Below are positions 46,376 to 54,840 of a stretch of DNA of 64,000 bases, one piece after another. The DNA lies in the NCBI GenBank assembly GCA_016219965.1, contig JACRJM010000007.1:452473-516472 (forward strand), written 5' to 3'. Source of the stretch: Candidatus Schekmanbacteria bacterium (lineage in GTDB: Bacteria; Schekmanbacteria; GWA2-38-11; J061). The notes under the pieces were generated by a model. The model was not told where the DNA came from. It worked only from the letters and a program-made list of their open reading frames with translations, and made no database searches. The position numbers and the translations under genes were made by a program. The stretch's first letter is position 1. Every line of letters begins with the position of its first letter.

Positions 46376-46509
46376 TATTTCAAATAGTTAAGCTTATAAT
46401 CAAACAAAAAACTTGAAAAAAATTACACGATGTGCTCTATATACCAGCTTCAATCTGCAAGGTAAATGAGGTTTATTGAAAAGCTTTAAATATCAGGAGG
46501 TAACTGCAA

Positions 46510-46692
46510 GTGGCAATGAAATGCGAAATCTGTGGGAAGGGGCCGAGATTCGGCAGTACCATAAGCCATGCCCACAATGTTTCATCAAGAAGGTTTAATC
46601 CCAATCTCCAAAAAAAACGGATCAAGGTAAAAGGACAGGTAAAGACAATTAAAATCTGTACCCGTTGTCTTCGCACATCTGCAGCTGCCTGA
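46510..46692 (+). CDS. rpmB: 50S ribosomal protein L28
   Basis: A 60-aa protein with a GTG start at 46510, placed 9 bp after a perfect AGGAGG. It has the L28 marks KGPRFGSTISHAHN and RRFNPNLQKKRIKV. Two CxxC pairs (CEIC near the start and CTRC near the end) make it the zinc-binding form. It is monocistronic, with its own terminator overlapping the stop codon. Confidence 0.95.
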   Translation: MAMKCEICGKGPRFGSTISHAHNVSSRRFNPNLQKKRIKVKGQVKTIKICTRCLRTSAAA

Positions 46693-46714
46693 GTTTTCAG
46701 GCAGCTTTTTTTTT
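46684..46714 (+). terminator. Rho-independent terminator of rpmB
   Basis: A 9-bp perfect stem GCTGCCTGA/TCAGGCAGC (46684-46692 with 46697-46705) with a 4-base loop is followed by nine T. The stop codon of rpmB lies in the left arm. Confidence 0.93.
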
Positions 46715-47459
46715 ATTCCCGATTCCACCATATGATTGCGCTTTTTTTCTTAACTTCTGCACGCAGCCATTTGCCGTCATAGACCAGTTTGCCGGATAGA
46801 AATTCTCTCAGCGTCTTGTCAAACCTCGAATCTTCAAGTTTCATGTATGCTTTCCAGAATACAACCGCCTCATCAAGGCTTACGAAAGGCTGATCAAGAT
46901 TGTAATTTATAAATGTCACGTCAGCTTTAATCCCAAATCTGAATAGTTCATCAAATACAACTTCGTGTGTTTCTCTTTCCGGGTAACTTTCTCCGAAAAT
47001 GATGGGATAAAGCTCATTGAAGTAAAACTTATTATTGCTCGTGTCAGCTCCTGTAATAATAACAATAGTTTGCGGCGATATTTTCTCCATACCGCGAAGT
47101 AGCATCGGGATATCCATGAAAAGCTTCCTCACATTCGCCACTATTGCTGCATCATGATGACCGGTGTCGCTCTCTTCAAACTTTTTCTCTATCATCCTGA
47201 GATTAGAAAGCTTTTCTTTATCAGCCTTCTCTTTTATTTTATTCATCATTGAAGGCGACGGCTCAAGGGCGGTTACATCATAACCAAGTCTTGCAAGGGG
47301 CACTGCAATAGGTCCGCACCCTGCACCGACATCTATCACCGAGCGGCATGATTTGATGAGGGGAATGATGACGCTTAATATCTTCCCGCTGTAATCGCTT
47401 TCATCCAGCGCCCTGTCATACCAGTCGACTTTTCTCTGGTCCCAGAAATTGTCAGGCAT
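46713..47459 (-). CDS. Class I SAM-dependent methyltransferase
   Basis: A 248-aa protein. The SAM-binding glycine motif is VIDVGAGCGPIAVPLARLGY, followed by the acidic VTALEPSPSMM and a post-motif IVANVRKLF strand. The start MPDNFWDQRKVDWYDRAL and the C-terminal WLRAEVKKKSAIIWWNRE are not diagnostic. The substrate is unknown; it could be a small molecule or cobalt/corrinoid-linked. It converges on rpmB and overlaps the end of that gene's terminator. Confidence 0.82.
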   Translation of the reverse strand: MPDNFWDQRKVDWYDRALDESDYSGKILSVIIPLIKSCRSVIDVGAGCGPIAVPLARLGYDVTALEPSPSMMNKIKEKADKEKLSNLRMIEKKFEESDTGHHDAAIVANVRKLFMDIPMLLRGMEKISPQTIVIITGADTSNNKFYFNELYPIIFGESYPERETHEVVFDELFRFGIKADVTFINYNLDQPFVSLDEAVVFWKAYMKLEDSRFDKTLREFLSGKLVYDGKWLRAEVKKKSAIIWWNRE

Positions 47460-47546
47460 ACCAGCTTTCCCTCATTGCTTTCCCCATAACCTCAATTATG
47501 TTAGAATAGAATCCAGGTTTTATATATGGAAAAAAATGTTAAATCT

Positions 47547-47915
47547 TTAGGTCCGAAGCGGCAAAATGCGGATTCTTGATTTATGCTTGTCTATTGAAAT
47601 AAGCGCACCCATTTCAAGAACTGATTCATATTGTTTTAATATTTTAACTGTCTCTATTCCTGAATTCCTGGGCAAAACATCCTGCGTACGAACTTGAACT
47701 ACACTTGGTCCTTCAGCATTAGTTGCGGCAAGAAGTACTCCAAAGTCAAGGTCATGTGTGAAAACGACATAACCGTTATTACGCGCCCACTCCATTATTA
47801 TCCTGTCAGACGCACGAAGATCTCCCACAGATGACCAATGAATTGCATCCAGTCCCTGTTGCTTAAATACATTAACCCAGTCAGGTGTTAGATTTACATC
47901 AATGAGTATTTTCAT
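47547..47915 (-). CDS. DUF5615 PIN-like toxin
   Basis: A 122-aa protein with the PIN-like acidic motifs of this family: MKILIDVNLTP, SDRIIMEWA and VFTHDLDFGVLLA. These would form a metal-dependent RNase site. It overlaps its upstream partner by 4 bp (ATGA) and follows it, the usual antitoxin-then-toxin order for DUF433/DUF5615 pairs. Confidence 0.85.
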   Translation of the reverse strand: MKILIDVNLTPDWVNVFKQQGLDAIHWSSVGDLRASDRIIMEWARNNGYVVFTHDLDFGVLLAATNAEGPSVVQVRTQDVLPRNSGIETVKILKQYESVLEMGALISIDKHKSRIRILPLRT

Positions 47916-48142
47916 GAATTAATCAGAGGCAATTCAATTTCCTCAGAGCGCCACGCAGCATACGCAAGCGCTTCGCGGATATCTTCTTCTTCCAGGTATG
48001 GATATGCCTGCAAGATATCAGTATTGGAATAACCTTCAGCAACAAGACCAACAATAGTACCGACTGTAACACGCAAGCCCCGAATGCATGGCTTGCCGCC
48101 CATTACATCAGGGGCAAAGGTGATTCTTTTCAGATTCTTCAT
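47912..48142 (-). CDS. DUF433 antitoxin
   Basis: A 76-aa protein with ITFAPDVMGGKPCIRGLRVT, TVGTIVGLVAEGYS, and YPYLEEEDIREALAYAA, the conserved DUF433 pattern. These are HTH-like antitoxins of PIN-domain toxins and usually autoregulate. AGGAGG precedes the ATG. It borders the AT-rich island to its right (48395 onward), where stabilising toxin-antitoxin genes are common. Confidence 0.88.
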   Translation of the reverse strand: MKNLKRITFAPDVMGGKPCIRGLRVTVGTIVGLVAEGYSNTDILQAYPYLEEEDIREALAYAAWRSEEIELPLINS

Positions 48143-48394
48143 AACAGACCTCCTTTTTTTTCTAAAGCTGATGCAACTACTTAAAATAATACTTATTTAT
48201 TTTAATATTATTTGCCATAGTTAGCAACAATCTCTGCTAATTCGTGGAGATTAGGCCAGTTTCCTTTTTTTACAGATTAACAGCTTGTCAGCGCACATAA
48301 ACTTTTTTAAAAATTACTTCATACTCTATTTCTGAAGCATTTTTCCTAATTTTTTAGTTCGACCTATCATTTTCTTCACATATAAATATTATCT

Positions 48395-49687
48395 TCAAGC
48401 AGGGATAATGTTTATAGCTTCTTCAGATTCTTTTTTCTTAGCTTTGTCATATGATTGTTGAACATTGAATGTAACTTTTATTTCTTCCATTAATTTAGCT
48501 TTATTCCCATTAAAGGAAATAACGCGGAAATAATAATCCTTACCATCAATTGACTTTATGAAACCGGCTTTTCCGTTTGGTAGCAATTTTTTAATTTTCC
48601 CCTCCTTTTTAGGAAGTTGATCAGATTTGTTCTTTTCCCAGAACTTCTTAAGTTCACCTAATAAATGTTTATACTCTACATTGACAGGCAATGTAATAGA
48701 TAACTCCCTTAAATGGTTTGTCAGCTGTTGTGGAATTTTCCATCCGTGTTGTTCTCTTAATTTATATGCTAATAGGGCATGTTTCTTTGATAATTCTAAC
48801 TGGTTAATTTGTTGAAGTATTAACGAACAAAAATAGTACACCTCCCAAGTATTTTCAGGTTTTTGACTTCGCAATGATGATATACAGGCTTCTATAATAT
48901 AACTAAGAGCATTCTCATGATCTTTTAATTCAAAATAAAAACAAGCTATGTCTCTATAAATAAACCATTCTCTTTTTTCTCTAGCAATTAACTTTAGGGA
49001 CTCAATAGCATGGATGCGATTACCCAATTGTCCTTCACAAATAGCTCTGCGCCTTTTTAACCAAGCATCGTCAGGGAAATCCTTCAACGCCATATTACAA
49101 ATCTCTAAACACTTCTTAAAATCTTCAAGTTTTTCATATGCTTTTGATGTTTTAGAATACCATGATTGTAACTTAGAGGGGATTTCAATATTTTTCTTAT
49201 TTAAAGAAGTAATAAAAGCTTCTTTAGAAAGGGATTTAAATTCCACTTTTTCAGACCATAATATTACCTCTTGCCACATGCCTTTATCAGCACAAAAATC
49301 CATTATTTTAAAAACTGATAGCTGACGGAAAATATTTTCGAGTTCGGATTCAGTATGCAAAATAACTTCTTGAACATAATCTTTTACTGCACTGTAATTA
49401 ATGTCATCATCGAGATTCTTTAAATGTAAATAGTAAATAGCACGTACATATTCTAATTTTATTAGCTTGAATTCAGGATCAATTCTCTTGACTTCTTTAC
49501 ATACATTTAAAGCTTCATTATGTTTCTGAACTTTATTTAAGCAAAATGCTAAACTCCATCCATCCCATTTATCTTTTTTTTCTTTTGTTTTACCCCACAC
49601 AACCATGAGCGATTCTATGGCTTCCTGGTAATTTTTTTCTTTCCTAAGTTTAGAAGCTTTTTCTCTGATTGACTTTAAGTCAGTCAT
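48395..49687 (-). CDS. TPR-repeat protein with C-terminal cold-shock-like domain
   Basis: A 430-aa helical protein. Residues 1-340 look like tetratricopeptide-type helical pairs (for example NYQEAIESLMVVWGKT, EDFKKCLEICNMALKDFPDD and DHENALSYIIEACIS). The last 65 residues read as an OB/cold-shock-like domain: IKKLLPNGKAGFIKSIDGK, DYYFRVISFNG, then a basic strand. That suggests RNA or ssDNA binding held on a protein-interaction scaffold. It overlaps the helicase gene by 4 bp (ATGA), so the two products are probably partners. The base composition is AT-rich like its island. Domain calls are by eye. Confidence 0.7.
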   Translation of the reverse strand: MTDLKSIREKASKLRKEKNYQEAIESLMVVWGKTKEKKDKWDGWSLAFCLNKVQKHNEALNVCKEVKRIDPEFKLIKLEYVRAIYYLHLKNLDDDINYSAVKDYVQEVILHTESELENIFRQLSVFKIMDFCADKGMWQEVILWSEKVEFKSLSKEAFITSLNKKNIEIPSKLQSWYSKTSKAYEKLEDFKKCLEICNMALKDFPDDAWLKRRRAICEGQLGNRIHAIESLKLIAREKREWFIYRDIACFYFELKDHENALSYIIEACISSLRSQKPENTWEVYYFCSLILQQINQLELSKKHALLAYKLREQHGWKIPQQLTNHLRELSITLPVNVEYKHLLGELKKFWEKNKSDQLPKKEGKIKKLLPNGKAGFIKSIDGKDYYFRVISFNGNKAKLMEEIKVTFNVQQSYDKAKKKESEEAINIIPA

Positions 49688-51822
49688 AGCAAATTAATGA
49701 GCTCCTGAATTAAAATAGCTGAGTTGCTAAATTGTTCTTGTGGATGGCATTTAACAAACCTTCCTTGTTCATTATAGTAGAAATTGAGCTGAGCAACTTC
49801 ATTATTTCTTATAAAAATATACTTTTCTAAATATAGGTTGTGTTCGATTTTGGAAATTGTAATTATTGTCCCGGATATCTTTGTAAGAATGTCATTATAA
49901 AATTCTTTTAAATGGGGTTTATTTTCTGGGAATGTAATTTCATTACTGAAGTACTTTTCTTGATAATCTAATATAATTTTACCACATAATTTCTGTAAAG
50001 AGTTTAAAATATCATCTATATTGCCATCTGAGTTAATAACTTGAATATTAGTTATTTTGTTTTTTGAATATATTACATCTACTGTTAATGAGCCTAAGGG
50101 AGATTCTATTTCATATCTTTCTCGATAGTTAAAATGTTTGATGTTTTTTATAGTTGTGTCAGAGTTCATTTCATTTCTAACCATATGATAACAATCCTGT
50201 TGTAACTCATTTCCAAATTTAACTTCTTGTGCTTGGGTTATTTTATCATTAACAATCGTTTGGTTTTTACTCAATGAAAGCTTCATTACTAGTTCTGCAG
50301 GAATGATTTTTAAATAATCAGAGGGGCCTACATTAGGATTGTTCAATACATAGAGAAGTTTCTTGCTTCGTGTAAGCGCAGTATAACACCATCTGAAATA
50401 CTCTTCATTAAATTTGGCATTTGAAGTTTGGAAATCTACTATCGTAGTATTCCATTCACCACCTTGTGCTTTGTGACAAGTTACCGCATAGCCATATTTA
50501 AGCTGAATGGAATTAAAATAAAGATCCATTTTTATAGCCTCTTTAAATTCTGGGGTTCCTGCTTTTAAATTTGGATTACGTAATTTAAAAAGTATATAAA
50601 GAGCTCTTGTCTCATCATTGGTTAGAGTTGGCTCTTTTGAATTAAGTGGGGTTTCTATTATTTTGCAGTTGATTTCAAACAACTCTCCATTTATGTCTGG
50701 AACTTCTATGGTAATATCTCTAAAAGATAGTGTGACAGTTATATTGTCTGTCTTTTTTTTAAGGGTTAAAGGTATTTTCTCAGTCTCTGAATTAATTCTT
50801 TTTACTCTTCCGAATTCACCATTTAATACCTTATACTTATAATTATTACGTATAATTAAAACTTTATCATTTTCTTGAATTTCATCTTTTCCCGGAAAAA
50901 AATGATTCCTTACTAGTTCATTAAGATGATGTACACTTTTATTGGAGTAGGCAATTATAATAATGTCGTTTGTATTGCTATTTGCTGTTGCTTTAATGTA
51001 CGCACTTAATAAGTCTTCATGCTTAATTGGTATAATGTCATTTAGATTTTCATCTATATTTATTTTATTAAATTTCTTGGTTTGAATATTGTCTCTGATT
51101 TTTGTGGCGTTCTTAAGTATGCCACTGTCTTTATCTTGCCTTGCTACATCAGTCATCTCGCATTCTTCAATCGTAAGTCCAAAGGACAGGTTAGACAGAT
51201 AGATGGAATCAATCGCTGGAGATAATTTCATATTAACAGGTGGTAATTGTGCAGAATCTCCAACAAAGATGATCTTGCGATTAAGTTTAGGGTTATTGAA
51301 ATCTATATAATTCAAAAGATCATTAAGCAGAAACCCACTTCCGAACCTGATAAACTCTGTATCTGAATATTGGTTTGATATCATTGAAGCTTCATCAACG
51401 ATATAAATTGCATTAGCAGGATCATCATTATTTTTAAGCCCAAAGAAATAGCGAAAAGTCTCTGAGCCATCTTGGCCAGTTTCTTTGTATTCCAGCAGGT
51501 TATCATTTGAATAAATTGATTTATGAATAGTACTAGCATCCCACTTTGTTTTTTCTTGAATAACTGAAGCTGCTCTCCCGGTTGGAGCCATTAGTTTAAA
51601 TGTTTGTTTTTGGTTTGAGAGATATGAACTTATTCCGCAGAGAAGAGTTGTTTTGCCAGTGCCAGCAAACCCTTTAAGTAAAAAACATTTTTTGTCATTA
51701 TTTAGAAAGTTGTGAAGTTTCTTTACAGCGTCAATTTGCGATAAGGTTAAAGGGAAATTAAATATTGAGCTTATATAAGATGTCAAATTTGAATTATTTT
51801 TTGGCTCATTTCCAATATTCAC
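49684..51822 (-). CDS. SF1 RecD/Dda-like DNA helicase
   Basis: A 712-aa ATPase. Walker A KGFAGTGKTTLL is near residue 55, motif II YIVDEASMIS near 142, motif III IIFVGDSAQLPPV near 187, motif V YGYAVTCHKAQGGEW near 455 and motif VI YTALTRSKKLLYVL near 487. This is the SF1B RecD/Dda/Pif1 plan. About 210 residues after motif VI form a C-terminal domain I do not recognise. No RecD2 N-terminal region is present and no RecB/RecC partner is near. A TATAAT box on the minus strand (51929-51934) may give it its own promoter, with a poor -35. It overlaps the TPR gene by 4 bp. Confidence 0.87.
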   Translation of the reverse strand: MNIGNEPKNNSNLTSYISSIFNFPLTLSQIDAVKKLHNFLNNDKKCFLLKGFAGTGKTTLLCGISSYLSNQKQTFKLMAPTGRAASVIQEKTKWDASTIHKSIYSNDNLLEYKETGQDGSETFRYFFGLKNNDDPANAIYIVDEASMISNQYSDTEFIRFGSGFLLNDLLNYIDFNNPKLNRKIIFVGDSAQLPPVNMKLSPAIDSIYLSNLSFGLTIEECEMTDVARQDKDSGILKNATKIRDNIQTKKFNKINIDENLNDIIPIKHEDLLSAYIKATANSNTNDIIIIAYSNKSVHHLNELVRNHFFPGKDEIQENDKVLIIRNNYKYKVLNGEFGRVKRINSETEKIPLTLKKKTDNITVTLSFRDITIEVPDINGELFEINCKIIETPLNSKEPTLTNDETRALYILFKLRNPNLKAGTPEFKEAIKMDLYFNSIQLKYGYAVTCHKAQGGEWNTTIVDFQTSNAKFNEEYFRWCYTALTRSKKLLYVLNNPNVGPSDYLKIIPAELVMKLSLSKNQTIVNDKITQAQEVKFGNELQQDCYHMVRNEMNSDTTIKNIKHFNYRERYEIESPLGSLTVDVIYSKNKITNIQVINSDGNIDDILNSLQKLCGKIILDYQEKYFSNEITFPENKPHLKEFYNDILTKISGTIITISKIEHNLYLEKYIFIRNNEVAQLNFYYNEQGRFVKCHPQEQFSNSAILIQELINLL

Positions 51823-51987
51823 TTATCTTACCTTTGTTAATCTAATATTAAGAACATTATTTATTAGCAGGTCATCAATTAGGGTTATTTTTTCAGTAAC
51901 TATTTCACTCAATCAAGTGGATAGCTTTATTATATCTCTATGTAGAACACATTAATTGTTCCAGATGGACTAAAATATTTAATTGGC

Positions 51988-53001
51988 TTATTTTTCTATA
52001 CTTGCTTCATCTAACTTCTGGCATTCCTTAAGATGCTCAAAACAACCATTATCTATTTTAATAATATTTCGTTTAATTGTTTCCCCATCCGGCATAAAAA
52101 GATCAAATCCTCTATCAAATAAAACTACAGCAGGTTGTGCCTCTAAATGGCGTGCATGAAATATTCCACTTTTATCTTCCTTAACCAATAATTTAATCTT
52201 CCATTTAAACTTTTCTTGTAATGGCTTTATTAATTCCTTCATAACTTTATTATACGCTTCTTGATTCGAATTCTTTTTTTCGCTTTGTTTGCTGGCAGGT
52301 TCATCATCATAAATTATTTCTTTTTGGCAAGTTATGACTTCTACTTCCAGATCATTTTGAACAGCAAAATATCCATTCGTGAGCCACAAGTTCAATATAA
52401 AATCAATTCCCTTTCGAAAATGGCTTGTATTTTTACCTCGACCTATTTGCTTATCATAGAAGCGCAGATATTTCGCAAAACGAATTGAACGAGTAATTAT
52501 TTCCGCCAGTTTTTTCTTATCTAATTGGTCAATAGGGGGGACATCTTCCATTAGCCAACGGCGATTTTCTTCAAACTCGCTGTAAATATAACCATTTAAT
52601 GTCATAGTTTTAAAATCCGGATTCTTCTTTTGGATCTCCTCTCTGTCCATTTCACTTAATATGAGGGAATCAGTGTTACAAATAGAATTAACATTGTACG
52701 CTAAGTTCAACAGATTATTTTTTTTAAAACTTTCTAATCCCTTATCATTACAGTTAACAAAATGTTTGCGTTTATTTTTCAGGAGTTCTTCCATTAATAT
52801 ATTTATTTTTGTTTTATACTTTATAGGGAGTGTTTTAATTTCACTTATTAAATTATCCTTTAAGAATCCATCTGGATCAACTATAAGAAGCCCATTGCTT
52901 CTAATACCCCTTAAAAACATTTCAGCATTTTCTCGATAACCAGGTAAGTCATAATTATCTTTGCAAAATGCAGAGGGAGCAACAACTGCTGTCATGAGCA
53001 T
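51988..53001 (-). CDS. Protein of unknown function, possible PLD-fold (MIT_C-like) effector
   Basis: A 337-aa protein that I do not firmly recognise. The C-terminal half resembles PLD-fold domains such as MIT_C: KYLRFYDKQIGRG is a strand with the conserved D-x-x-I turn, VEVITCQKEI is a second strand, and IFHARHLEAQP followed by VVLFDRGFDLF matches the H-x-R/K plus 'GRGLD.F' ending. The N-terminal 150 residues (NGLLIVDPDGFLKDNL, then a Lys-rich helix) could be a second, PIN- or nuclease-like domain. GAGGA lies 8 bp before the ATG at 53001, 12 bp after the ATPase stop. Its place next to an ABC ATPase is typical of effector genes in defence pairs. Confidence 0.45.
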   Translation of the reverse strand: MLMTAVVAPSAFCKDNYDLPGYRENAEMFLRGIRSNGLLIVDPDGFLKDNLISEIKTLPIKYKTKINILMEELLKNKRKHFVNCNDKGLESFKKNNLLNLAYNVNSICNTDSLILSEMDREEIQKKNPDFKTMTLNGYIYSEFEENRRWLMEDVPPIDQLDKKKLAEIITRSIRFAKYLRFYDKQIGRGKNTSHFRKGIDFILNLWLTNGYFAVQNDLEVEVITCQKEIIYDDEPASKQSEKKNSNQEAYNKVMKELIKPLQEKFKWKIKLLVKEDKSGIFHARHLEAQPAVVLFDRGFDLFMPDGETIKRNIIKIDNGCFEHLKECQKLDEASIEK

Positions 53002-53013
53002 ATCTGCATTCCT

Positions 53014-54636
53014 CTAAGAAATCTCATCCATCCGTTCCGGGAAAAAGCCATCAGGCCATTCATCAATAAAATCACCTTCCTCATCAATGTGCAATCGCTG
53101 CGCTTTGGAACCATCATTTTCCTTACTTATATAAATTATAGATACATCATCAGGCTTGAGAACTTTTTGACGTATTAATTTTTGTAATCTCAAAATAAGA
53201 TGTTCACTGTGAGTTTCAACAATGAATTGATTTTTTTCTTTTATGCAGTGAGCCAAGAAAGTTCCTATCTCAGCCTGTAAACGAGGATGGAGATGTAATT
53301 CAGGTTGTTCAATTAGAATTAAATTATTTGTTGATAAAACTCCCTGAACTATTATTGGGAGCAACTGACTTATACCAAAACCAACATCTGTTGGACTAAC
53401 TTTTATATTATTTATTTTATCAATTAAATTTATACAAAATAAATTTCTAAAATTTTGATCTTTTGAAATATTTGCAGACAGATTGTAGGCTATCTCAAAT
53501 TTTTCTAACCATTTATTAACTTTCCTAGATATTCTTTTATCATTAAGTAAAATTGTCGGTGTAAACTCACCAATTTTCCCCACACCAGACGGAAACTCTC
53601 CAGAATACTTGTACTGTCTTTCAAGGACCTGCCTGACAGGACCAAGATAAATTATTTTATTTAATTTTTCTCCTAATGTTTTTCCCACTCGCCATGCTAT
53701 CTTTCCAATCCCATTGTCTTCTGTTTGCTCTATCCCTATATCCTTACTATAGGCATCAGCAGCATCACCAATAATTTCAAATACATCATCTGTTGAATAT
53801 TTATCCCAGCATGGAAGAAAATGATATGCCAACAATGCTGTGTTGTTTAAATTTAAACTTAAATCATTCAAAAAATCATCAAATGAATATTTAGTAATTT
53901 TAACTAAAATGTTACATATTTCTTTTTTTCTTTTGGACAATTCAGCATAGGATTTTCTGTCATTTTTTTTACTATTTTTAAGCAAATAATTTAATTTATT
54001 TAATTCTCTATTCAAGTCTTTTAACTTTTTCTTTATTTTACTCTTAAATTCATTCCAGTTTCTTTCTATCAGTGGATGTTTATCGTTTAAATACTTGAGT
54101 CTTAAAAAAGAGTTATATTCACCAAATAAGTTATAAAAAACTGCATCGTTTAATTCCTTATCACTATCAACATGACTCATGCGGTATGAACCTAATATCA
54201 TATTAGCAACAGAGAATGAGTAATCTTCTAATTCTATTTTTTTTGACTTAGAAAAAATAAATGAAAATTTGCAATCTGCAATCAGATTATTCTCTTCATC
54301 ACAAAAACTTGACATATCCTCATTTTCAAAAAAACTAAGTCCAAAATTAAAATCATGATCTGTACTTATTTTGAATCCAATGGACAGGCGCTTATTAATA
54401 TCATGGTTATTAATAAATTGATAATAATCATCAATATCTATTATTTCCCCAACAGGCTTTAACGCTTCATCATAGTTTTTATTATCATCTACAGTCTGTT
54501 TTAAAAGCAATAAAGACTGCAACACTGACGTTTTTCCTGAACTGTTTGGACCAAATAAAAGAGTGATTGGTCTTATTGGAATCCTCTGTTCTTTCCCAAA
54601 AGCTTTAAAATTTTCAATTCGTAACTCTGTTAACAT
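53014..54636 (-). CDS. DUF3696-type ABC/AAA ATPase
   Basis: A 540-aa SMC/OLD-like ATPase. The start was moved to the ATG at 54636 (MLTELRIENFKAFGKEQ), which follows AAGGGAG and lies downstream of the sigma-54 promoter; the frame is open further upstream, but that part would not be transcribed. Walker A is LFGPNSSGKTS near residue 28. A lysine-rich coiled coil lies around residues 175-230. The signature-like GFGISQLLPIIV is near 400, Walker B ILIEQPELHLHP near 432 and the H-loop ETHSEHL near 462. The C-terminal GDFIDEWPDGFFPERM is the DUF3696 hallmark. Such ATPases pair with nuclease or other effectors in several anti-phage systems. Confidence 0.87.
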   Translation of the reverse strand: MLTELRIENFKAFGKEQRIPIRPITLLFGPNSSGKTSVLQSLLLLKQTVDDNKNYDEALKPVGEIIDIDDYYQFINNHDINKRLSIGFKISTDHDFNFGLSFFENEDMSSFCDEENNLIADCKFSFIFSKSKKIELEDYSFSVANMILGSYRMSHVDSDKELNDAVFYNLFGEYNSFLRLKYLNDKHPLIERNWNEFKSKIKKKLKDLNRELNKLNYLLKNSKKNDRKSYAELSKRKKEICNILVKITKYSFDDFLNDLSLNLNNTALLAYHFLPCWDKYSTDDVFEIIGDAADAYSKDIGIEQTEDNGIGKIAWRVGKTLGEKLNKIIYLGPVRQVLERQYKYSGEFPSGVGKIGEFTPTILLNDKRISRKVNKWLEKFEIAYNLSANISKDQNFRNLFCINLIDKINNIKVSPTDVGFGISQLLPIIVQGVLSTNNLILIEQPELHLHPRLQAEIGTFLAHCIKEKNQFIVETHSEHLILRLQKLIRQKVLKPDDVSIIYISKENDGSKAQRLHIDEEGDFIDEWPDGFFPERMDEIS

Positions 54637-54685
54637 TATATTTTCTCCCTTATACTTATTACCATTCCCGTCTGTGATCTTTATA

Positions 54686-54704
54686 TTGCAATACACATGC
54701 CAAG
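54686..54704 (-). promoter_or_regulatory. Sigma-54 (RpoN) promoter of the ATPase operon
   Basis: On the minus strand the sequence reads CTTGGCATGTGTATTGCAA. The -24 GG (54701-54700) and -12 GC (54689-54688) are separated by exactly 10 bp, and the flanks (TTGGCA and TTGCA) match the consensus closely. The transcript would start near 54676, about 40 bp before the ATPase ATG. A sigma-54 activator gene lies directly upstream. Confidence 0.85.
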
Positions 54705-54840
54705 TAGACTGATTCAAGTAACCTGTTAAAAAACAATTAGTTCCCGTAGCCGTAAAAAAGAAAAGCTTTTTTAGCATCAACCAAAGTTTAAATTCTTCAA
54801 CTCAGGTTTAATGTAACCACCTTATTAAAATAAATTAACT

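Noticed and set aside
54637..54780. N-terminal 48-residue extension of the ATPase
   Set aside because: It precedes the sigma-54 transcription start and is Phe/Leu-rich without fold logic; the downstream ATG has a good ribosome-binding site and begins the canonical first strand.
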